A DNA stretch of 64,000 bases from Oxobacter pfennigii (GTDB lineage: Bacteria > Bacillota > Clostridia > Clostridiales > Oxobacteraceae), in assembly GCF_001317355.1 (NCBI RefSeq), contig NZ_LKET01000016.1, positions 62,001 to 126,000 on the forward strand, read 5' to 3'. Positions within the stretch are counted from its first letter, which is position 1. Every line of letters starts with the position of its first letter. Made by a program: the position numbers and the translations under genes. This document shows, piece after piece, positions 41,862 through 51,027 of the stretch. The notes under the pieces are model-generated. The model searched no databases and was not told where the DNA came from. It worked only from the letters and a program-made list of their open reading frames with translations.

Positions 41862-42037
41862 TGCTACAATAATCAACTGTTATTATACGCTTATATTATA
41901 ACTTATTTTTTAATGGCAACAAAATAAGCCTTGCAGTAAGAAATACTGCCTGGCGTAGCCGATATTTCATTCACTTTTTACATACGTATGTTAAAATATA
42001 ATGTAAAACAAATGCTGTACATATAGAGGTGTTAATA

Positions 42038-42712
42038 TTGAAGAAACTGAACAATAAACCTGTGGCTGTTATTTGTGATTTTGACGGGACTATATCGCTA
42101 AAAGATGTTAATACGGCAATATTCGAGCATTTTGGAAATGAAGAAACCAGGACAATAGAACAAAGTTATAGGGGGAGCCTTATTGGCCTGAGAGAAAGCC
42201 TGCAGACCCAATATGAGAAAATAAGGGTAAGCGAAGAAGATTTTTTTGAGTATGTTGATAGGTATATGGAGATAGACAGTGCTTATTTTGATATGCTTGA
42301 CTATGCAAGGGATAATAATATCCTTACTATCATTTTAAGCGGCGGATTTATAAACTACGTTAAAAGGCTGTTCAATAAGTACGGCCGAAGCATAGATATA
42401 CCTGTATTCTCCAACAGTCTGGAGATAAAGGATGGAATTATGGCAGCAAAATACGGGGAGGTTCCGGATTGCATAAAGGATTACGGACCTTGCGGCATAT
42501 GCAAATATAAATACATGATGCAGTATAAAGACAAATTCAGCTTAGTATATGTAGGGGACGGGTTTACAGACAGATGTGCCGCAGAAGCTGCCGATGTGGT
42601 CTTTGCAAAGGATAATTTGGCTGTATTCTGTTTACAGAACAATATAGAATATATCAATTATAAAAGCTTCAGAGATGTTCTGGAGTATTTAGAAAACCTG
42701 CCTGAAGATTAG
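42038..42712 (+). CDS. HAD-superfamily phosphatase, MtnX-like
   Basis: 224 residues from TTG 42038, which has AGAGGTG 7 bases upstream (GTG 42029 lies inside that site). HAD motif I is CDFDGTIS near residue 13, motif II is LSGGF, and motif IV is VGDGFTDRCAA. A C-P-C-type cysteine cluster DYGPCGICKYKYM is typical of the MtnX subgroup, which removes phosphate from a methionine-salvage intermediate. No other salvage genes are nearby, so a different phosphoserine-like substrate is possible. Confidence 0.85.
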   Translation: MKKLNNKPVAVICDFDGTISLKDVNTAIFEHFGNEETRTIEQSYRGSLIGLRESLQTQYEKIRVSEEDFFEYVDRYMEIDSAYFDMLDYARDNNILTIILSGGFINYVKRLFNKYGRSIDIPVFSNSLEIKDGIMAAKYGEVPDCIKDYGPCGICKYKYMMQYKDKFSLVYVGDGFTDRCAAEAADVVFAKDNLAVFCLQNNIEYINYKSFRDVLEYLENLPED

Positions 42713-42754
42713 AGCACAGTATTAAGTTACCAATGAAAATGTTGAAATTATATG

Positions 42755-42783
42755 TTGACGGCAAATTATAAACATAGTATAAT
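42755..42783 (+). promoter_or_regulatory. Promoter of tRNA-Leu (GAG)
   Basis: TTGACG (42755-42760) and TATAAT (42778-42783) with a 17-base spacer, 30 bases before the tRNA. Confidence 0.85.
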
Positions 42784-42813
42784 TTATTCTTGTCAGGATT
42801 AAAACTGATATAT

Positions 42814-42896
42814 GCGAGAGTGGCGGAATTGGCAGACGCGCACGTTTGAGGGGCGTGTGGGCAACCGTACGGGTTCAAGTCCCGTCTCTCGCACCA
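42814..42896 (+). tRNA. tRNA-Leu (GAG)
   Basis: Class II tRNA with long variable arm; acceptor GCGAGAG/CTCTCGC; anticodon loop TTGAGGG; encoded CCA. Confidence 0.93.
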
Positions 42897-42905
42897 AATT
42901 AATAT

Positions 42906-42956
42906 AATCCGAACCATTTACGACAGGTTAATCCTGTTGATGAAGGGTTCGGATTT
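42906..42956 (+). terminator. Terminator of tRNA-Leu (GAG)
   Basis: AATCCGAACC pairs with GGTTCGGATT around an inner ACAGG/CCTGT hairpin, followed by TGTGTTAT. The T run is weak. Confidence 0.65.
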
Positions 42957-42976
42957 GTGTTATATATCTAAAAAAT

Positions 42977-43019
42977 AAGATAGAGGATGCCTTTTCATTC
43001 CGGCATCCTCTATCTTTTG
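42977..43019 (-). terminator. Terminator of the padR operon
   Basis: AAGATAGAGGATGCC and GGCATCCTCTATCTT arms with a 10-base loop. Read on the minus strand it is followed by ATTTTTTAG; the plus side also has TTTTG, so it may be two-way. Confidence 0.85.
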
Positions 43020-43030
43020 TATCGCGGTTA

Positions 43031-44056
43031 TTACTGCTTCCTGTTTTTTAGAGTTCTGTAAACTGCATGACCGCATTCCACCAATGAACAGACTGCAACA
43101 ACAATGGAAATAAAAACAATAAATGCATTTATTCCACTCGTTCCCATAAAGCGCAGGAAATCAGAGCTGCCCCAATCAACAGCCAGCAGAAAAGATGTGA
43201 ATTCCGCGCTAAACAAATCGGGCCTGTTTAGCAGGTAAATTATTATGCATGTGCTTACTATATTGTTTACAATAACTGCGCCGCAAACAAAAGGCGTCCA
43301 TCTACGGGCCTTGATCTTGGAAATGCATTCACAAACGCCCAATAAAGCAATACAAGCAACAGCAGGGACACAGATTGCCAAAAATGCGGCGCTAAAAAGG
43401 GTGTGTATTTGCACATCACCATTTTGGATAACGAAAGCGATAGGCAAAAATCCACTGCACATTAAAATAGCCAAAACAGAGAATACAACGGTTAACACCA
43501 ATTCAGTAATACTGTCGGACAATGGTATTTTGCCTTTATCATTAGGCAATACTTCCGGCAAATCTTCAATTTTCCATTCCTGTTCTTCGCTTTGGCCTGC
43601 TTTAGCCCCTGTACGTTCGGCAATTATAAAGCCAACCGTTGTCCATACGAGGGCCTGAAGGGCCGCAGATATGCCCATGGAAATACCCTTTGACAAAGTA
43701 TTGCTTATTAAATAAGGCAAATCAACCATACCATCTTTTATAGAAGCAATAGCCCCCAGAATTATGCCAATAACCAAAACTACAATTCCGACCAGAGGAA
43801 GAACCCACTTTAGTACACGCACATAATCGTCGTAAATAGCCGGAGATATTAAATATCGGGGCTTTTGCCGATACTTCTCTGCTAATGAAGTGGGCGAACC
43901 CAATTTATACAATATCATCTTTATTTCGTTTTCATCTGCATGCTCCGACAACATGTCATAGATGTTAGATTTCAACTCTTTACTTACTTCATCCCGGTCT
44001 TTTTCCGAGAGGCGGCGTGTAACATCATAGACATAACGCTCAATCAAATTATCCAT
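43031..44056 (-). CDS. HAAS-domain membrane protein paired with PadR
   Basis: 341 residues from ATG 44056, which has GGGAGG 8 bases upstream and overlaps the padR stop by 8 bases. The N-terminal cytoplasmic HAAS-type domain (about 1-70: IERYVYDVTRRLSEKDRDEV, LYKLGSPTSLAEKYR) is characteristic of membrane proteins encoded next to PadR regulators. About six hydrophobic helices follow, split by a soluble loop (KAGQSEEQEWKIEDLPE). The family is thought to sense envelope stress or antibiotics. Ligand unknown. Confidence 0.85.
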   Translation of the reverse strand: MDNLIERYVYDVTRRLSEKDRDEVSKELKSNIYDMLSEHADENEIKMILYKLGSPTSLAEKYRQKPRYLISPAIYDDYVRVLKWVLPLVGIVVLVIGIILGAIASIKDGMVDLPYLISNTLSKGISMGISAALQALVWTTVGFIIAERTGAKAGQSEEQEWKIEDLPEVLPNDKGKIPLSDSITELVLTVVFSVLAILMCSGFLPIAFVIQNGDVQIHTLFSAAFLAICVPAVACIALLGVCECISKIKARRWTPFVCGAVIVNNIVSTCIIIYLLNRPDLFSAEFTSFLLAVDWGSSDFLRFMGTSGINAFIVFISIVVAVCSLVECGHAVYRTLKNRKQ

Positions 44057-44399
44057 TATGGTCATCCTCCCTGCAGATGGATTCAATGTTGCTTTGTAGC
44101 TTCTTCCATTCTGCTATTAATTCTTTATACACCATTTCGCCTTTTTCACTGATAGTATAGTATTTTCGTGGTCTGCTCTCACTGGTATTCCAGTCGCTAA
44201 CAAGTAAACCCTGGCTTTCCAGCCGACGCAAAAGGGGATATAGCGTGTTAGCTTCAATGTCTATTTGCTTTTCCTGCATTGTTTCAAGCAATGCGTAGCC
44301 ATAGTGCGATTGTTTCAAACATCCCAAAACTGCCAGCGTTAAACTACCTCGGCGAAGCTCCGTGATAAAGTTTTGTATTTGCTCGTTCACTGGCATCAT
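44049..44399 (-). CDS. PadR-family transcriptional regulator
   Basis: 116 residues. Winged-helix PadR signature: RRGSLTLAVLGCLKQSHYGYALLE is the first half (LTLAVL..L....YGY), then EANTLYPLLRRLESQGLL and RKYYTISEKG, the wing. ATG 44399 has TGAGGTGAT upstream; a second ATG follows directly. It is the first gene of a two-gene operon with the HAAS membrane protein. A palindrome sits in its promoter spacer, so autoregulation is likely. Confidence 0.93.
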   Translation of the reverse strand: MMPVNEQIQNFITELRRGSLTLAVLGCLKQSHYGYALLETMQEKQIDIEANTLYPLLRRLESQGLLVSDWNTSESRPRKYYTISEKGEMVYKELIAEWKKLQSNIESICREDDHNG

Positions 44400-44413
44400 A
44401 TCACCTCATTATC

Positions 44414-44443
44414 ATTATACTGTGTGATACACAATAATATCAA
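44414..44443 (-). promoter_or_regulatory. padR promoter with a palindromic operator
   Basis: On the minus strand TTGATA and TATAAT are 18 bases apart, and the spacer contains TGTGTATCACACA, a near-perfect palindrome. A repressor bound there would block RNA polymerase. PadR proteins bind palindromes of this general kind near their own promoters. Confidence 0.65.
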
Positions 44444-44997
44444 TTTAAAATTATTGTGGTTACGATACTGACATTGTGGTTTTCTCCACTTTGTTACGCA
44501 TAAACATCAAAACAGCCTGGGCAAGAGAATTTACCTCTCGACTTACGGGAATGCATGCTTCCCATGCTTCCATACCGTCTGCCATTGAAGCCCTTTAACT
44601 TTATTGACGACGCTTAACAGTTACACGTGACTTGGGACAATGTTCGGTTCCCTTGCATTGAATATCTCATAACAATACGCTGTTTTAGAGGATAACTGCT
44701 GGTTAACATCAGCTTGTTACCTATTTTGAGGCTGTCTCAATAGTATTAACAAATACCTCGTAATATGTCGATACTTATATCGTTATAACGTCTTAAAACT
44801 CTGAAAACCTTAAAGTTACAGCTTAATTTAAAGAGTCTGAAGGATTGTGATAAAAGTTCCAAACTCAAAATGAGATGAGTTTTTTTAATCAGTAGAAGTC
44901 TTTTTTATTTACTTGAAAATATGCATTAATAACTAATATTAGCAAAACTTGAATGTCATAAAAGGGGCATTATAGCTGTGTTTAGGCAAAATACTTA
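44444..44997. other. 550-base gap, mostly without features
   Basis: A minus-strand 41-codon frame (44585-44460, MADGMEAWEACIPVSREVNS...) has coding-like composition and AAAGGG 5 bases upstream, but is too short to trust; it may be the tail of a lost gene. The rest is AT-rich with no frame or known RNA. Confidence 0.4.
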
Positions 44998-45026
44998 TTG
45001 AAAAATATATAAAAAATTTATATAAT
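44998..45026 (+). promoter_or_regulatory. Promoter of the 6S-like RNA
   Basis: TTGAAA (44998-45003) and TATAAT (45021-45026) with exactly 17 bases between. No open frame with a ribosome site follows, so the product is probably RNA. Confidence 0.8.
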
Positions 45027-45032
45027 GGAGAT

Positions 45033-45208
45033 ACTAAGATACATGCAAATTTCTGAAATATTCGTCAGACTTATATTTTGAACCTACAGAGTTAATAAGG
45101 GAGTCCTATATCTCATCACTGATATCAGGCCCAGTGTAAGTCCATTTATGGCAGGGGAAGATAGAGGTATGTATGCGGACACCCACCTATCGAGAGATAG
45201 GTGTCAAA
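45033..45208 (+). ncRNA. ssrS: Candidate 6S RNA
   Basis: The transcript expected from the promoter at 44998-45026 is about 175 bases. ATACAT near its 5' end can pair with ATGTAT near its 3' end. Inside are TTTTGAACCTACAG...AAGGGAGTCCTA, a central stem (CCTATATCTC with GAAGATAGAGG), and a terminal hairpin CACTG/CAGTG. Near the 3' end is GGACACCCACCT, which resembles Firmicutes 6S RNA, followed by CACCTATC GAGA GATAGGTG. A long rod with a bubble is the 6S layout, which binds housekeeping RNA polymerase. The promoter is firm; the family call rests on remembered motifs. Confidence 0.5.
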
Positions 45209-45250
45209 ATTAAGCAACGGTATTTCGGATAAAAGCTTAATACTATCTAA

Positions 45251-45282
45251 CAAAAACAGAGGAGTGCACTCCTCTGTTTTTG
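45251..45282 (-). terminator. Terminator of thrB (bidirectional palindrome)
   Basis: CAAAAACAGAGGAGTG and its exact complement form a 32-base perfect palindrome with T runs on both strands, 19 bases after the thrB stop. Confidence 0.88.
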
Positions 45283-45300
45283 TGTCATATATTATTTTTA

Positions 45301-46185
45301 TCATTCAACAATCATTGCACCGGTATTATCGGCTTCTAAAAGCTTTATATCCCAATTGGTGCTTAATTTGCTGCAGCAGTTTTTAACCTTATCAATTGTG
45401 GATATGTCGCATATGATTGTCATGAGTGTTGGGCCTGAACCGCTTAAAAACACTGCGCTGGCACCATTTTCATATGCCGATGCAAATACTTTTTTACCGT
45501 CGTTTATCAAATCAAGCCTGTAAGGCTGGTGCATTTTATCTTCCACAGCATATTTTATATTTGTTAAATCACCTGTAATAAGGCTTGCCGTTAGAAGACT
45601 GGCCCTTGATACATTGTGCACGGCATCCTTATAATCAAGGCTTGTGGGTAATATTCCGCGGGATTTCTTCGTTGAGAGCCTGAAATCCGGGATGATAGCC
45701 ATAAGCGTTATATTTTTGCTGATATTGTTTTGCAGGAATCTTATCCCGTCATCGGTCCTCACCGATACGACAAAACCGCCTAAAAGTGCCGGAGCCACAT
45801 TATCGGGATGACCTTCTATTTCTGTTGCTAATTCCAAAAGCTTTGACTTGCTATAAGGCTTGCCTAGCATTTCATTTGCAGCAAAGAGGCCCCCTACTAT
45901 GCAGGCGGCACTGCTTCCTAAACCTCTGCTTATCGGTATATTTACATCTTGTATTATTTTCACGTTTGGTACGGGCTTTCCGAGAGAATCGTACAGCTTT
46001 TTGAAGGATTGGAATATGAGATTGTCCGCATTCTCTTCCACTCCGGTGCCTGACTGTATTGTTTCTATGACTAGCTTGTCTGATAATTCGACGCTTATTG
46101 TATTATATATTGAAAGTGCCATACCTAAGCAATCAAATCCGGGGCCTAAGTTTGCTGATGTAGCCGGAATTCTGACAGTAACCAT
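45301..46185 (-). CDS. thrB: Homoserine kinase
   Basis: 294 residues, GHMP kinase family. N-terminal VRIPATSANLGPGFDCLG is the ThrB signature, PISRGLGSSAA at about 87-97 is the ATP-binding motif, GHPDNVAPALLGG follows, and FLSGSGPT is motif 3. It phosphorylates homoserine for threonine synthesis. ATG 46185 follows CGGAGG. No thrC or hom lies beside it. It is divergent from carA across a 460-base gap. Confidence 0.97.
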   Translation of the reverse strand: MVTVRIPATSANLGPGFDCLGMALSIYNTISVELSDKLVIETIQSGTGVEENADNLIFQSFKKLYDSLGKPVPNVKIIQDVNIPISRGLGSSAACIVGGLFAANEMLGKPYSKSKLLELATEIEGHPDNVAPALLGGFVVSVRTDDGIRFLQNNISKNITLMAIIPDFRLSTKKSRGILPTSLDYKDAVHNVSRASLLTASLITGDLTNIKYAVEDKMHQPYRLDLINDGKKVFASAYENGASAVFLSGSGPTLMTIICDISTIDKVKNCCSKLSTNWDIKLLEADNTGAMIVE

Positions 46186-46549
46186 AATATCCTCCGAATT
46201 ATTTTAGTGGTATTTGATACTTAATGACCGATTGTGTAAACATATTGTGGGTATTTTAACATAAAAACAGCTCTTAAACAAGTGGAATTAACATTTCTGA
46301 TGTTGATGGAATTATGATAATAAGCATCTTGTGGTATTTTTGCAATTTTAAGATATCAATACTAATTGTCAATTTAATATGAATAAATATACGGTATATA
46401 TAAAGAAGATATTCATTGGGTTTTAAAGCCATTTATTTTTTGAACGGATATTCAAGTGTTAAAATGATGTAAGGTATAGCACTAAAAACCTGTTATTAAC
46501 TAATGTTTGCAAATTAACATAATTATTTTAAAACAAGCGTTATAGGGGC

Positions 46550-46578
46550 TTTACAAATACAACAAAATGAGATATTAT
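46550..46578 (+). promoter_or_regulatory. Promoter of carAB
   Basis: TTTACA (46550-46555) and TATTAT (46573-46578) with a 17-base spacer. ATGAATAATATTTCTAT lies just after the -10 at about 46587-46604 and looks like a weak ARG box (consensus TGAAT....ATTCA), so arginine control is possible. The rest of the 46186-46549 gap shows only AT-rich sequence. Confidence 0.65.
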
Positions 46579-46645
46579 ACATAATAATGAATAATATTTC
46601 TATGAGTAAAATTAATTGTTATATAGTTTTGAGAGGGGAATAAAT

Positions 46646-47704
46646 ATGAAAGGATATTTGGTCTTAGAAGACGGGAAGATACTTACCGGTGAATTATTGA
46701 ACGGTGACGATACAATTGGTGAAGTTGTTTTTAATACATCCATGACAGGCTATCAGGAAATACTCACAGACCCTTCTTACTATGGTCAAATTGTTGTTAT
46801 GACATATCCGTTGATTGGAAACTACGGAATCAATCAAAGTTTCAATCAATCAAAGGGTATAAAGGTAAAGGGACTTGTAACAAAATCAATTTCTGATATT
46901 GACAGCAATTGCCAGAGTCAGGACAGCCTGCAGCATTTCCTGAAAATCAATAAAATCCCTCTTCTGCATGATATAGATACCAGATACCTTGTAAAAATAA
47001 TACGGGAAAAGGGCGTTTTAAAAGGTGCCATTACCGGCAGCATCCGGGATATAGATACCATACAAAAAGAACTTGACAGTTATTCCATAAAGGATGCCGT
47101 AGCCAATGTCACAACTCAAAATCCCTATAAGGAAGGTAATGGAAAGTACAGGATTGCACTTATAGACTATGGTTTTAAGTATCATATATTAAAAAACCTG
47201 ATAGACAGGGACTGCAGCGTTACAGTTTATCCCGCAAAAACATCGGCTGAAGAGATAATGGATTTAAATCCCCACGGCATACTTTTAACCAACGGCCCTG
47301 GGGATCCGCAGGATAACGCTGAGAGCATAAATACAATCAAAAAGCTTAAGGGAAATGCACCGATTTTTGGAATTTGTCTGGGGCATCAGCTGATGGCCTT
47401 AGCCTGTGATGCAAATACCGTAAAGCTTAAATATGGTCATAGGGGAGCAAATCATCCCGTTAAGGATTTGAAGAGCAATAAATGCTATATGACCAGCCAG
47501 AATCACGGTTATTCAGTGGATACCGAAAGTCTCAATAATGATATGGAAGTTACCCATGTCAATCTTAATGATAATACAATTGAAGGGATAAGATACAAAT
47601 CTCATCCAAGTTTTACAGTACAGTTTCATCCTGAAGCCAATTGCGGACCTCAGGATACTGCATACTTGTTTGACGAATTTATAGATATGGTCAGGAGGAG
47701 CTAG
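46646..47704 (+). CDS. carA: Carbamoyl phosphate synthase, small subunit
   Basis: 352 residues from ATG 46646 (GAGAGGGG upstream; the frame from 46616 lacks a site). N-terminal domain: GEVVFNTSMTGYQEILTDPS. The C-terminal class I glutamine amidotransferase has the nucleophile Cys in FGICLGHQ and the His/Glu pair in VQFHPEANCGP. It hands ammonia to carB to make carbamoyl phosphate for arginine and pyrimidines. It ends 1 base before carB. Confidence 0.97.
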   Translation: MKGYLVLEDGKILTGELLNGDDTIGEVVFNTSMTGYQEILTDPSYYGQIVVMTYPLIGNYGINQSFNQSKGIKVKGLVTKSISDIDSNCQSQDSLQHFLKINKIPLLHDIDTRYLVKIIREKGVLKGAITGSIRDIDTIQKELDSYSIKDAVANVTTQNPYKEGNGKYRIALIDYGFKYHILKNLIDRDCSVTVYPAKTSAEEIMDLNPHGILLTNGPGDPQDNAESINTIKKLKGNAPIFGICLGHQLMALACDANTVKLKYGHRGANHPVKDLKSNKCYMTSQNHGYSVDTESLNNDMEVTHVNLNDNTIEGIRYKSHPSFTVQFHPEANCGPQDTAYLFDEFIDMVRRS

Positions 47705-47705
47705 A

Positions 47706-50700
47706 ATGAAGGACTGCAGCATAAAAAGGGTGCTTGTTATAGGCTCGGGCCCTATAATAATAGGGCAGGCGGCCGAATTTGACTATGCAGGAGTACAGGC
47801 ATGCAAGACCCTTAAGGATGAAGGGATAGAGGTAGTACTTTTAAATTCCAATCCCGCCACCATCATGACTGATAAAGAAATAGCAGATAAAATATATATC
47901 GATCCAATAAATGTTGAAATTGTTGAACAGATAATCGCATATGAGCGCCCCGATTCCATGCTGGCAACTTTAGGGGGCCAGACGGGACTGAATCTTGCAA
48001 TGGAGCTCTATGAAAAAGGCATACTTGATAAACATGGTGTAAGGCTTTTAGGGACGGATGCAACGGCCATCAAGAAAGCCGAGGACAGGGATGAATTCAA
48101 AAAGACCATGCAAAACATAAATGAACCTATTCCTTTAAGTGCTGTTGTCAACAATATAGAGGGTGCCGTATCCTTTGCCTCAAAGGCAGGCTATCCTGTA
48201 ATTGTCAGGCCAGCTTATACTTTAGGGGGAAGCGGCGGGGGTATAGCATCAAATGAAGAAGAACTAATAAGAATAAGCAATATAGGCCTTGCAGAAAGCA
48301 GGGTTAATCAGGTTTTAATAGAAGAATCAATCGCAGGATGGAAGGAAATCGAATATGAGGTCATAAGGGATAAAAACGGCAATACCATAATCATATGCAA
48401 TATGGAAAACTTTGATCCCGTCGGGGTACACACCGGGGACAGCATTGTCGTCGCTCCGTCACAGACATTGTCAGACTATGAGCACCAGATGTTAAGAAAT
48501 GCATCCATTAAAATCATAACGGCTCTTAACATCGAAGGCGGCTGCAATGTACAGTTTGCACTAAATCCTCAAAGTTACGAATACAAGGTAATAGAGGTTA
48601 ACCCCAGAGTAAGCCGCTCCAGCGCCCTTGCATCAAAAGCAACGGGATACCCAATTGCAAAGGTGTCCACCTTAATAGCAATTGGATATACCTTGGATGA
48701 GATTAAAAACAGCGTTACAAAAAAGACGGTGGCAATGTTTGAGCCGGCATTGGATTATATAGTTGTTAAGATACCCAAATGGCCCTTTGATAAATTCGTA
48801 AAGGCAGACAGGTCCTTGTGGACCCAGATGAAAGCAACCGGCGAGGTCATGTCCATAGGGGACAGCTTCGAAGCAGCTTTCTTAAAAGCTGTACGCTCAT
48901 TGGAGCTTAATATGTATCATCTGGACAGCCAAAGATTTACGGAATTTACAAATACCAAAATTGAAGATAGGATAAAAACCGCCGATGATGAAAGGTTTCT
49001 TGCCCTCTCTGTGCTCTTAAGGCGTGGCGTTGGCATTGATAAGCTCTATGAACTCACTATGATTGACCGGTGGTTTCTTAAAAAGCTTAAAAATATCATC
49101 ACCATGGAAGAGAGCTTGAAAGCATACACTATAAAGACAATTGACATGGAAATTCTCAATAAGGCTAAAAAAATGGGCTTCAGTGATGTTGCCATAGCTT
49201 ACTTTATAGGCAGTGACGAAAACACAGTAAGGGCAATAAGGGAGACGGAAGGCATAATGGCATCTTACAGGATGGTTGATACCTGTTCGGGAGAATTTGA
49301 AGCCTATACCCCTTATTACTATTCCGATTACAGCGGAAATAACGAGGCAATAAGCACTCAAAATAAAAAGATGCTAATCATTGGTTCCGGCCCCATAAGA
49401 ATAGGCCAAGGGATAGAATTTGATTATTGCACCGTTCATGCAGTCTGGGCTTTTAAAAAAAGAGGATACGAGACCATCATTATAAATAATAACCCTGAAA
49501 CTGTAAGTACGGATTTTGATACCGCCGACAGGCTGTATTTCGAGCCCTTGACTTTTGAGGACGTATATGAGGTTATAAGAAATGAAAAGCCTGATGGAAT
49601 AGTGCTGCAGTTCGGAGGCCAGACTGCCATAAAGCTTGCCGAAAAGCTTTCAAAAACCGGCATTAAAATATATGGCACCGGATATGAGAGCATTAATATG
49701 GCGGAAGACAGAAAAGAATTTGATGCTATGCTGGAAAAGCTTAATATAAAAAGGCCTAAAGGCTACAGTGTTTTAACCAAGGAAGAGGCATTATTAAGCT
49801 CTAACAGCTTAGGATACCCCGTACTTATAAGGCCGTCCTATGTGCTTGGCGGCAAAGGAATGGTAATAGCATATTCAGACAGCGATGTTGAAGAATACAT
49901 GGATATAATAAATGAGCAGGGCGAAAATGAGCATCCCGTTTTAGTTGATAAATACATCAAAGGAACGGAAGCAGAGGTCGATTTGATTTTTGACGGCAAG
50001 GACATACTTGTACCGGGAATAATGGAGCATATAGAAAAGACGGGAATTCATTCCGGAGACAGTATATCTGTTTATCCTCCATTTACAATTTCACAAAAGG
50101 TACAGGAGGATATAGTAAAATGCAGCGAAAAAATTGCCCGGGAATTAAATGTCATTGGACTTGTGAATATACAATTTATCGTACGTGAAGATGATATATA
50201 TATAATAGAAGTAAATCCCCGCTCCAGCAGAACGGTACCATATTTATCGAAGGTTACCGGAATCCCCATGATTGATATAGCCGTGGGCTGCATGTGCGGT
50301 GAGAAGATTGCCGGTATGGGCTTTGGAGTGGGCAAATGCAAGGACAAGGATTATTATGCCGTAAAAGTGCCGGTATTTTCCTTTGAAAAGCTCAAATTGG
50401 TGGAGCCGGGTTTAGGTCCTGAAATGAAATCCACAGGAGAGACATTGGGGATTTCCTATGATTTGAACGAAGCCCTTCTAAAAGGAATTTCAGGTGCAGG
50501 AATAAAGATAGGGGATAAGAAAAAGGCATTGCTGACCGTAGCAGATAAAGATAAAGCAGATGTACTTGAAATTGCAAAGGAATTGCATTCAATGGATTAC
50601 TTGATATATGCCACTAAAAAAACCGGAGCATATTTAATGTATAATGACATTCCCTGCAATGTCTTAGATGATATAGACAGAAATGAAAATGTTCTTCTTG

Positions 50701-50903
50701 ACATTATAAAGAACAGGGAGCTTGATATCATTGTAAACACACCTACGAGAGGCAGGGAGCCTGACAGGTTCGGCTATAAAATAAGAAGGCTGGCGGCGGA
50801 AAAAAGAGTAGCGTGCTTAACCTCAGTTGATACTGCAAAGGCTGTTGTAAAAGCATTAAAATCTGGAGTCAAGCAGAGAATTTTTACGGACTTATTCAAT
50901 TAA
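47706..50903 (+). CDS. carB: Carbamoyl phosphate synthase, large subunit
   Basis: 1065 residues, full length. Two ATP-grasp halves: the first begins VLVIGSGPIIIGQAAEFDYAG (first 12 residues given: VLVIGSGPIIIG), the second MLIIGSGPIRIGQGIEFDY. VIVRPAYTLGGSGGG and VLIRPSYVLGGKGM are the ATP-binding loops. A C-terminal MGS-like allosteric domain (about 930-1065) has YLIYATKKTGAYL. The start overlaps the carA end region with AGGAGG. Neither arg nor pyr genes flank it. Confidence 0.97.
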   Translation: MKDCSIKRVLVIGSGPIIIGQAAEFDYAGVQACKTLKDEGIEVVLLNSNPATIMTDKEIADKIYIDPINVEIVEQIIAYERPDSMLATLGGQTGLNLAMELYEKGILDKHGVRLLGTDATAIKKAEDRDEFKKTMQNINEPIPLSAVVNNIEGAVSFASKAGYPVIVRPAYTLGGSGGGIASNEEELIRISNIGLAESRVNQVLIEESIAGWKEIEYEVIRDKNGNTIIICNMENFDPVGVHTGDSIVVAPSQTLSDYEHQMLRNASIKIITALNIEGGCNVQFALNPQSYEYKVIEVNPRVSRSSALASKATGYPIAKVSTLIAIGYTLDEIKNSVTKKTVAMFEPALDYIVVKIPKWPFDKFVKADRSLWTQMKATGEVMSIGDSFEAAFLKAVRSLELNMYHLDSQRFTEFTNTKIEDRIKTADDERFLALSVLLRRGVGIDKLYELTMIDRWFLKKLKNIITMEESLKAYTIKTIDMEILNKAKKMGFSDVAIAYFIGSDENTVRAIRETEGIMASYRMVDTCSGEFEAYTPYYYSDYSGNNEAISTQNKKMLIIGSGPIRIGQGIEFDYCTVHAVWAFKKRGYETIIINNNPETVSTDFDTADRLYFEPLTFEDVYEVIRNEKPDGIVLQFGGQTAIKLAEKLSKTGIKIYGTGYESINMAEDRKEFDAMLEKLNIKRPKGYSVLTKEEALLSSNSLGYPVLIRPSYVLGGKGMVIAYSDSDVEEYMDIINEQGENEHPVLVDKYIKGTEAEVDLIFDGKDILVPGIMEHIEKTGIHSGDSISVYPPFTISQKVQEDIVKCSEKIARELNVIGLVNIQFIVREDDIYIIEVNPRSSRTVPYLSKVTGIPMIDIAVGCMCGEKIAGMGFGVGKCKDKDYYAVKVPVFSFEKLKLVEPGLGPEMKSTGETLGISYDLNEALLKGISGAGIKIGDKKKALLTVADKDKADVLEIAKELHSMDYLIYATKKTGAYLMYNDIPCNVLDDIDRNENVLLDIIKNRELDIIVNTPTRGREPDRFGYKIRRLAAEKRVACLTSVDTAKAVVKALKSGVKQRIFTDLFN

Positions 50904-50921
50904 AAAATACAGTTTAACCGA

Positions 50922-50944
50922 AGCCGGAGGCGAAAGCTTCCGGC
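50922..50944 (+). terminator. Hairpin after carB
   Basis: GCCGGAGGC GAA AGCTTCCGGC folds well, but only CATATTCTTT follows, so termination may be partial. Confidence 0.45.
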
Positions 50945-51027
50945 CATATTCTTTAATTGACAATGGGGCACCATAATTGTAAAATCATATATGACTATCT
51001 AATTATACCTAAGAAAGAGGAAATAAA

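Noticed and set aside
44460-44585. 41-codon minus-strand frame with coding-like composition
   Set aside because: Too short, with a stop immediately upstream and no family; kept only as a note on the gap.
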